Made by a program: the position numbers and the translations under genes. 64,000 bases of DNA from Ferrimonas gelatinilytica (GTDB lineage Bacteria > Pseudomonadota > Gammaproteobacteria > Enterobacterales > Shewanellaceae): contig NZ_BAABLF010000004.1 of NCBI RefSeq assembly GCF_039544205.1, forward strand, positions 155,399 to 219,398, given 5' to 3'. Below the pieces are notes generated by a model, which saw only the letters and a list, made by a program, of their open reading frames with translations, was not told the origin of the DNA and did no database searches. This document shows positions 58,582 to 64,000 of the stretch, one piece after another; positions within the stretch are counted from its first letter, which is position 1; each line of letters opens with the position of its first letter.

Positions 58582-59163
58582 ATGCTGAGCAAAATCGCAG
58601 CCAGCCTGCTCAGACTGGGAGGCTGGCGGATCCAGGGCCAGCCTCCCAGCACCCATAGATACATCGCCATTGTCGCCCCCCACACCAGCAACTGGGATTT
58701 CATGATTGGACTGCTGGTCAGAACCGCACTCAAAATACCGGCCCGATTCATCGGCAAACATCAACTGTTTCGCCCCCCTTTGGGCTGGCTGATGCGCGCC
58801 TTGGGGGGACGCCCGGTAGACCGGCGGCGAAGCAATAACTTGGTGGAAGGGGTGGTAAAACTCTTTGAGGGGGAGTCAGAATTTGTCCTGGCACTGACAC
58901 CGGAGGGAACCCGCAGCCAGGTCTCACGCTGGAAGACCGGTTTCTACCATATCTCGCAAGGTGCCAATGTGCCGATCCAGCCGGTGGCACTGGACTATCG
59001 TCAGCGACGGGTGGTCTTCGGGCCGCTACTCTGGCCCGGTGACAGCAAAGCCGCCGACATGGCGCAACTGCTGGCCTTTTTCCGCTGCCACCCAGGCCGC
59101 TTCCGCCAGGCCATTCCCCACTATCAACACCAAGATGCGCCACCGCGCCAATCGCGCCAATGA
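58582..59163 (+). CDS. PlsC-like glycerolipid acyltransferase
   Basis: Acyltransferase of 193 residues in the lysophosphatidic acid acyltransferase superfamily. Block I is HTSNWDF (HX4D), block II includes GKHQLFRPPLGW, and block III is PEGTRSQ. No clear membrane helix. It resembles the short PlsC-like proteins of marine gammaproteobacteria rather than PlsC itself, so the acceptor is uncertain. AAGGAGAG precedes the ATG. Confidence 0.85.
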   Translation: MLSKIAASLLRLGGWRIQGQPPSTHRYIAIVAPHTSNWDFMIGLLVRTALKIPARFIGKHQLFRPPLGWLMRALGGRPVDRRRSNNLVEGVVKLFEGESEFVLALTPEGTRSQVSRWKTGFYHISQGANVPIQPVALDYRQRRVVFGPLLWPGDSKAADMAQLLAFFRCHPGRFRQAIPHYQHQDAPPRQSRQ

Positions 59164-59218
59164 AGAGCGGCGGTAGAATGTTTTATGAGCCAAGGGGCCG
59201 AGCCCCCGTCGCCGTCCG

Positions 59219-60508
59219 TTAAGCTGTCTCACCGGGGCGCACGGACTGGGCCAAAGCCCGCACATCCGCCCCCGTGGGTTGCTGCATTGGCCGAAGACCA
59301 AACTCCGGCAACACCGCCAGGGCATGATCGAAGATGTCCGCCTGGATCCCTTCGTATTCGGTCCAGCGGGTGTCATTGGTAAAGCAATAGATCTCCATCG
59401 GCAGCCCATGCTCGTTCGGTGCCAATTGGCGAACCATCAGGGTCATCTCCTTATGAACCCTGGGGTGCGCCTCCAGATAAGCCTGCAGGTAGGCTCGGAA
59501 ACAGCCCACATTGGTGAGGCGGCGGCCATTCGCCAGTCGCTCTGGCCGGGAAAGCGTAGCGTTGGCCTGAGACAGCTCCCGCCGCTTTCGCTCAATATGG
59601 GGTGCCAGCAGGTCGATCTCCATCAGGCGCTCTACCATCGCCTCGTCCGCGAAGCCGACCGAGTTAAGATCCAGCAACAGCGCCCGTTTAATGCGCCGGC
59701 CACCGGAGGCCATCATCCCCTGCCAGTTCTTGAACGCATCGGAGACCATGGCATGGGCTGGAATCATGGAGATGGTTTTATCCCAGTTCTGTACCTTGAC
59801 GGTATTGATGTTGACCTCCAGCACTTCACCATCGGCGCCGTACTGGTCCATCTGGATCCAGTCCCCCCGGCTGACCATGCGGTTCGCGGAGAGCTGGATC
59901 CCCGCCACAAAGCCCAGGATGGTGTCTCGAAACACCAGCAGCAGCAGGCCCGTGGCCACACCTAGGCCGGAGAGCAGGTAGAGAGGCGACTTATCCAACA
60001 GGATGGCAAAGAGAATGATGGCACTGATCAGGGATAGGAACAGCTTGGCCAACTGCACCATGGAGTGCACCGGCAGACGGCGACTCAACGGCCGACCGGA
60101 GGCCACGGCCAATGCCACATCGAGCAAAGAGAAAAGAAAACGGGCAACCGAGAGCACCATGACCGCTTCCAGAGTCTTGGTAACGCCGGATTGCCAGGCG
60201 GGCCACTGCCCCAGTACCAGAGGGGTAAAGAGATCCAGCACTACCAGCGGGACCGGCTCCAGAAGCTTCTCGACACTGCGGTAACGGCGGATCTCCACGG
60301 CCCACTCGTTGCCGGAGCGGTCCAGCAGCCCTTTCATCGCCCGCCCCACCAGGTGAACGGCAACCAGATAGACCAGCAACGCCAAGGCCAGCCCCATGCC
60401 GGAAAGAATCACCAGCTGCAACAGGTCGTTGGACTGGACCGGTAATCCCCAGTTGGCCAACCAGTCCACCAGGACAGATCGCATCTCCGAGCGCAGTTCT
60501 TGCTCCAA
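59219..60508 (-). CDS. MscS-family mechanosensitive channel (YbdG-like)
   Basis: Length 429 residues. Five hydrophobic segments precede the pore-lining helix and the MscS beta domain (FRDTILGFVAGIQLSANRMVSRGDWIQMDQYGADGEVLEVNINTVKVQNWDKTISMIPAHAMVSDAFKNW). The extended cytoplasmic part (RRIKRALLLDLNSVGF ... YCFTNDTRWTEYEGIQADIFDH) is characteristic of YbdG. It probably opens under hypo-osmotic stress. The start is TTG at 60508, with GAGG seven bases upstream; an ATG at 60484 is an alternative. Confidence 0.88.
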   Translation of the reverse strand: MEQELRSEMRSVLVDWLANWGLPVQSNDLLQLVILSGMGLALALLVYLVAVHLVGRAMKGLLDRSGNEWAVEIRRYRSVEKLLEPVPLVVLDLFTPLVLGQWPAWQSGVTKTLEAVMVLSVARFLFSLLDVALAVASGRPLSRRLPVHSMVQLAKLFLSLISAIILFAILLDKSPLYLLSGLGVATGLLLLVFRDTILGFVAGIQLSANRMVSRGDWIQMDQYGADGEVLEVNINTVKVQNWDKTISMIPAHAMVSDAFKNWQGMMASGGRRIKRALLLDLNSVGFADEAMVERLMEIDLLAPHIERKRRELSQANATLSRPERLANGRRLTNVGCFRAYLQAYLEAHPRVHKEMTLMVRQLAPNEHGLPMEIYCFTNDTRWTEYEGIQADIFDHALAVLPEFGLRPMQQPTGADVRALAQSVRPGETA

Positions 60509-60745
60509 AAGTGCCTCAACTCATTAATTTTTAGGATGAATGGCTAGAATAACTGTCTCACCGAAAAGAGAAAACTCTCGGGGAGATGGGCTCAGGATCC
60601 GGGTTGTAAAGTGCCGCTGGCCTCAGGAGGAGGGAAGCGCACCGAAGGACAGGCGCCCCTTGTGCCGCTCAGCGGCTAAGAGGCTGGTCAGCCCGCGTCT
60701 GCGGCGCTACTATCCGTAACCTAAACACTTCGAAAGGCAGGGAAC

Positions 60746-61423
60746 ATGGGTATCAAAGCCATCATCGTGGATACCGCAGGTACCACCACGGATTTCCAGT
60801 TTATTAAGGAGATCCTGTCATCCTATTCCAAACAGGCCATGGCGGCCTTCATAGCCGAAAACCGCCATGACTTCGCCGTCAGCACTCTGCTCGATGACGT
60901 TCAGGAACTGGCCGGGGTCGAAGATCTCGGTGATGCCGAGCTGGCGCAGTTGCTGGTGGACTGGATCCAGGACGACAGCAAGGCCACCGCGGTGAAGGGC
61001 CTGCAGGGGTTGATCTGGAAGCAGGGCTATCTGGCGGGCGAGTTCAAAGGTCATGTCTACGAGGATGCGGCGCGCGCCCTGAAACAGTGGCACAGCAGCG
61101 GCAAGCGCCTCTATAGCTTCTCCTCCAGCTCCGCCGATGCTCAGGAGCTCCTGTTCCGTCACAGCAACCAAGGCGACCTGAGCGGCCTGTTTTATGGTCA
61201 CTTCGATACCAACATGGGTCAGAAGACCACAGCCCAGGCCTACAAGAACATCCTCAACACCCTGAGCCTCAGGCCCAAGCAGGTGATCTTCATCTCCGAC
61301 GACATCCGCGAGCTCAACGCCGCCCGGGAAGCGGGGCTCAATACCCAGCAGATCGTCCGCGAACCCGGCACCCACCAGGGCAGTCACCCGGTGGCCGAAA
61401 GCTTTCAGCAGATCCGTCTATGA
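60746..61423 (+). CDS. mtnC: Enolase-phosphatase E1 (acireductone synthase)
   Basis: HAD-family enzyme of the methionine salvage pathway that enolises and dephosphorylates 2,3-diketo-5-methylthiopentyl-1-phosphate. Length 225 residues. The nucleophile motif is VDTAGTTTD with D9; it replaces the canonical DIEGTT, a form I recall from Shewanella-type MtnC. LQGLIWKQGY, YSFSSSSADAQELLF and VIFISDDIRELNAA follow. No other salvage gene is adjacent. A terminator at 61444 follows. Confidence 0.93.
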   Translation: MGIKAIIVDTAGTTTDFQFIKEILSSYSKQAMAAFIAENRHDFAVSTLLDDVQELAGVEDLGDAELAQLLVDWIQDDSKATAVKGLQGLIWKQGYLAGEFKGHVYEDAARALKQWHSSGKRLYSFSSSSADAQELLFRHSNQGDLSGLFYGHFDTNMGQKTTAQAYKNILNTLSLRPKQVIFISDDIRELNAAREAGLNTQQIVREPGTHQGSHPVAESFQQIRL

Positions 61424-61443
61424 AGCCGGACAGGTCATAAAAA

Positions 61444-61468
61444 AGGCGCCCAAGGGGCGCCTTTTTTG
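61444..61468. terminator. Bidirectional terminator between mtnC and the acyl-CoA ligase
   Basis: AGGCGCC (61444-61450) and GGCGCCT (61456-61462) with an A-run before and a T-run after, serving convergent genes. Confidence 0.92.
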
Positions 61469-61481
61469 ATGTGTGAAGGGG

Positions 61482-63302
61482 TCAGCCCTTCATCGAAGAG
61501 ACTTTTCGATACATCGCATCGATCTGGGCGGCAAAGCGCTGGTTGATCACCCGGCGGCGCAGCTTCATCGTCGGAGTCAGCTCCCCCAGTTTCATGCAAA
61601 ACTCCCGGGGCAGCAGAGTGAACTGCTTCACCTGCTCAAACCGGGCCAGCTCCTTCTGCACCGCCTTCAACCGCTCCTCAAAGTGTGCCTTTACCCGGGC
61701 GTGCTGAACCAGCTCAAGCTTGTCCTTGTACTGGATCCCCGCCTCCTTGGCCCAGCTCTCCAAGGCTTCAAAGGCTGGGACGATCAAAGCGGAAACGTAG
61801 TTACGTGCATCGGCGATGATGGCGACCTGCTCCACCAGAGGATCCCGTGAGACCATCCCTTCAACCCGCTGAGGAGCGATGTACTTGCCGTTCGACGTCT
61901 TCATCAGCTCCTTGATACGGTCCGTGATCATCAGGCGACCCTGCTCATCCAGGTAGCCGCAGTCACCCGTCTTGAGCCAACCATCTTCGGTAAAGGTCGC
62001 TGCGGTGTCCTCCGGGCGGTTGTAGTAGCCCCGCATCACCGTATCCCCTTTCACCTGGATCTCATCGTCGGCACCGATCCGCACCTGCATCTCCGCAAGT
62101 GGGTTACCGTTGGTACCTATCCCGATCCGGCCCGGCATGTTGGCGGTCACAGAGGCAGTGGTCTCGGTCATACCGAACCCGCAAAGTACCGTCAGGCCCA
62201 CCGACTGGAAAAACTCATTCACCTTGGGATCCAGAGCTGCGCCACCGGCGGGCATGAAGCGGATCCGCCCCCCCAGCTTTTCACGAACCTTGGACAACAC
62301 CAACTTATCGGCAATCGCCAGTTTAAGGCGATCCAGAATGGTCAGAGAGCCGTGACCCTGCTCCGCCTCGAAACGCTTGAGACCCTGCTTCAGTGCCCAA
62401 AGGAAGAGTGCTTTCTTCTTGCCAGGGGCCGTTTCCAGCTTCTCCATCACCGCAGAGAAGATCTTTTCATAGAGGCGCGGGACCGCACAAAGCACGTGGG
62501 GCCGCACTTCCGCCAACGCGTCCTGAACCCTCATGGGATCATTCAGGTAGGCATTAGTGCCACCCTGGATAAGCACATAAAGCGTCCAGCAGCGCTCGAA
62601 GACATGGGACAGAGGCAGGAAAGCCAAGGAAACGTCCCCTTCACCAAAAGGCACGAAGGAGATGTGCTGTCGCACGGCACTGGCGAAGTTCTTGTAGTCC
62701 AGCATCACCCCTTTGGGCTCACCGGTGGTACCCGAGGTGTAGATCAGGGTCAGCAGGTCATCGAGTCGGTGATCGCCAATCCGCCGATCCAGCTCAGCTT
62801 GCTGAGCCCCGTTATCGGCAACCAGCAGCTCGGAAAGGCGGTGGATGCGAACAGGCGCCTCTACGGGAGTTAAATCCTCCTCCAGCAGCACCAGATCGGT
62901 CAGAGTCGGACAGTCAGACAGCAGGTTTAATGCTTTCTGGTATTGCTCCTGACCCGCCACGAACAGGACGCGCGCGCCGGCATCATTGATGATATAGGCC
63001 GATTGCTGCTCGGTATTGGTAGGGTAGATGGGGGCGCTGACGGCACGACACTGGGCGGTAGCGAGATCGGCAATGGTCCACTCGGGGCAATTATTGGCAA
63101 AGATTGCGACCTTATCCTGGACCGCCAAACCCATGGCTAAAAGGGCACGAGACAGGGCATCAACGCGACGACCAAAATCGATCCAGCTAATCGTCTGCCA
63201 CTGGCCGTTGGCCTGATGACGCAGTGCCGGTGCATTTCCCATACTGGCAAAGCGTTCACGCATGCCTTTGACCAAGTGCAGTTGCTCAAGCGGTGTTCTC
63301 AA
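61482..63302 (-). CDS. Long-chain acyl-CoA synthetase (FAA1-type, AMP-forming)
   Basis: ANL-superfamily ligase of 606 residues that activates fatty acids through an acyl-adenylate. The P-loop-like motif LIYTSGTTGEPKGVML, VLCGFGMTETTA (A5 region), LKTGDCGYLDEQGRLMITDRIKELMKTSNGKYIAPQRVE (A7-A8), and the final VINQRFAAQIDAMY are all present. The length and sequence place it with the FAA1/COG1022 group rather than E. coli FadD. The start at 63302 is not strongly marked. It is a single gene. Confidence 0.92.
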   Translation of the reverse strand: MRTPLEQLHLVKGMRERFASMGNAPALRHQANGQWQTISWIDFGRRVDALSRALLAMGLAVQDKVAIFANNCPEWTIADLATAQCRAVSAPIYPTNTEQQSAYIINDAGARVLFVAGQEQYQKALNLLSDCPTLTDLVLLEEDLTPVEAPVRIHRLSELLVADNGAQQAELDRRIGDHRLDDLLTLIYTSGTTGEPKGVMLDYKNFASAVRQHISFVPFGEGDVSLAFLPLSHVFERCWTLYVLIQGGTNAYLNDPMRVQDALAEVRPHVLCAVPRLYEKIFSAVMEKLETAPGKKKALFLWALKQGLKRFEAEQGHGSLTILDRLKLAIADKLVLSKVREKLGGRIRFMPAGGAALDPKVNEFFQSVGLTVLCGFGMTETTASVTANMPGRIGIGTNGNPLAEMQVRIGADDEIQVKGDTVMRGYYNRPEDTAATFTEDGWLKTGDCGYLDEQGRLMITDRIKELMKTSNGKYIAPQRVEGMVSRDPLVEQVAIIADARNYVSALIVPAFEALESWAKEAGIQYKDKLELVQHARVKAHFEERLKAVQKELARFEQVKQFTLLPREFCMKLGELTPTMKLRRRVINQRFAAQIDAMYRKVSSMKG

Positions 63303-63938
63303 AGCTTCTCCCCCAAGGGTCTAATTATTCTTTTGGCGTACAGGCGTACGCTGTATGGGGCACATATTACTCCTGAGGACGCAATTTAGCAGGCTGACTT
63401 GGTCATTTTGCGCGCGATCACACACTTTTTTTTCGGAAAACTTTCCAATAACTGTCAGACGATATCTAACTTTTCAAAGGCTTTGCCACAGCGGAGCCGG
63501 TCGGTTAACGCCTGTTCGCAAAGAGGTCTAGAGCCATAATTCTAAATCTCATCAGCGAATGCACTGGCCCACTGCCAAAACTGACCAACGCCTCAGGGAC
63601 CGCCCAGGGACCTATCAACACAATGCCACCACTACCGACCACGAAGAGCTTGATTGATGAGTCGTTCCCACGGGACCGTGCACAAAGCGGAGAAGGATTG
63701 AGTCCGGCCGTGATGCGAACGGTGGAACTGCCAGAGAAGGGCCAACTTATGGTGTAACTAGTGATTCTGTGCCTTGTTGCCGTTGCACAGCAGCAACGCA
63801 CCCGCAGCGATGTAGGGGAAGATAGGAGGGTGCGTTGGAGGAAGTGGCCACGGAGACAGATACGTCGCTCAGTGTAAGGCCCCAAGAGAGAATCGGTTGA
63901 GACACCCTCGAGTCTGATGAAGAAATTGCAGATACGAA
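63303..63938. other. Region between acyl-CoA ligase and rRNA terminator, no confident gene
   Basis: 636 bases. The first 180 are A+T-rich and should carry the ligase promoter. The rest is open on the minus strand for 126 codons (63885-63505), but the frame has no recognisable domain, lies directly downstream of an rRNA operon, and reads like translated spacer DNA. I do not support it as a gene. Confidence 0.35.
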
Positions 63939-63967
63939 AAAGGCCCTGTCCGAAGACAGGGCCTTTT
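63939..63967 (-). terminator. rRNA operon terminator
   Basis: AAAGGCCCTGTC (63939-63950), loop CGAA, GACAGGGCCTTT (63955-63966). Read leftward, a T-run completes a strong Rho-independent terminator just after the 5S gene. Confidence 0.9.
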
Positions 63968-63977
63968 TCTGAATAAG

Positions 63978-64000
63978 CGTCTGGCGATGACCTACTCTCA
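63978..64000 (-). rRNA. rrf: 5S ribosomal RNA, 3' end only
   Basis: Read leftward, the last 23 bases give TGAGAGTAGGTCATCGCCAGA, the conserved 3' end of gammaproteobacterial 5S rRNA (E. coli: GAGAGTAGGGAACTGCCAGGC). The rest of the gene and presumably the 23S and 16S genes lie beyond the window. Confidence 0.85.

Noticed and set aside
60509..60745. Riboswitch upstream of mtnC
   Set aside because: The interval is G+C-rich and could fold, but I could not match SAM, glycine or cobalamin consensus elements to it.
63505..63885. 126-codon open frame on the minus strand just after the rRNA operon terminator
   Set aside because: No recognisable domain, unnatural composition rich in Arg, Ser and Cys, and position in post-rRNA spacer; most likely a chance frame.

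Overview
The window is a chromosomal segment of a high-G+C gammaproteobacterium. The gene orders polA-spf-engB-cytochrome c4-Csr RNAs-yihI-hemN and rsmD / ftsY-ftsE-ftsX-rpoH, the Spot 42 and RyhB-type small RNAs, and mtnC together point to the Alteromonadales side of the class (Shewanella/Ferrimonas-like). The genus is an inference; no marker gene here settles it.

Left flank, 1-21.4 kb. The 5' end of lysA with lptM is followed by divergent cyaY, moeA-moeB, the queuosine-precursor transporter yhhQ, an HD/GNAT gene pair, a Fur-boxed RyhB-like RNA, elbB, and polA with a DnaA-box-rich upstream region. Then come spf (Spot 42), an apparently unnamed second small-RNA unit, engB, a dihaem cytochrome c4, and two tandem CsrB/CsrC-type RNAs with matching promoters and upstream sites. 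A methyltransferase gene, yihI, a DUF2489 gene, hemN, a DUF885 lipoprotein, a DUF1244 gene, pldB and a GGDEF-EAL protein complete this flank.

Mobile element, 21,521-43,285. This is a complete Tn7-like transposon of 21,765 bp. It has TGT...ACA ends, subterminal TnsB-type repeats at both ends and a 5-bp target duplication (ACTAG). Its tnsA-proximal end abuts the stop codon of yhiN. The core operon tnsA-tnsB-tnsC-tnsD reads inward from that end. Cargo comprises: a long, mostly overlapping operon (half hsdS, hsdM, full hsdS, ptuA, ptuB, hsdR, a YgjP-like metalloprotease and a second, shorter TniQ protein); a divergent pair encoding a metallo-beta-lactamase-fold protein and a four-helix membrane protein; and an A+T-rich coupled pair at the left end encoding a zinc-dependent phospholipase C-like protein and an unknown protein. 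A Septu-like pair (ptuAB) is therefore nested inside a type I restriction-modification operon whose last gene belongs to a transposon target-selector family. No CRISPR array, cas gene or TnsE was seen.

Right flank, 43.3-64 kb. yhiN, gpsA, secB and a rhodanese form a leftward cluster. gpmI, envC, a CtpA-like protease and a divergent polysaccharide deacetylase form a rightward cluster. These are followed by ykgJ, rpoH, ftsX-ftsE-ftsY, rsmD with a DUF1145 gene, a MarC protein, a ZIP-like transporter, a PlsC-like acyltransferase, an MscS-type channel, mtnC and a long-chain acyl-CoA ligase. The window ends in the 3' end of a 5S rRNA gene with its terminator, so an rRNA operon lies just beyond it.
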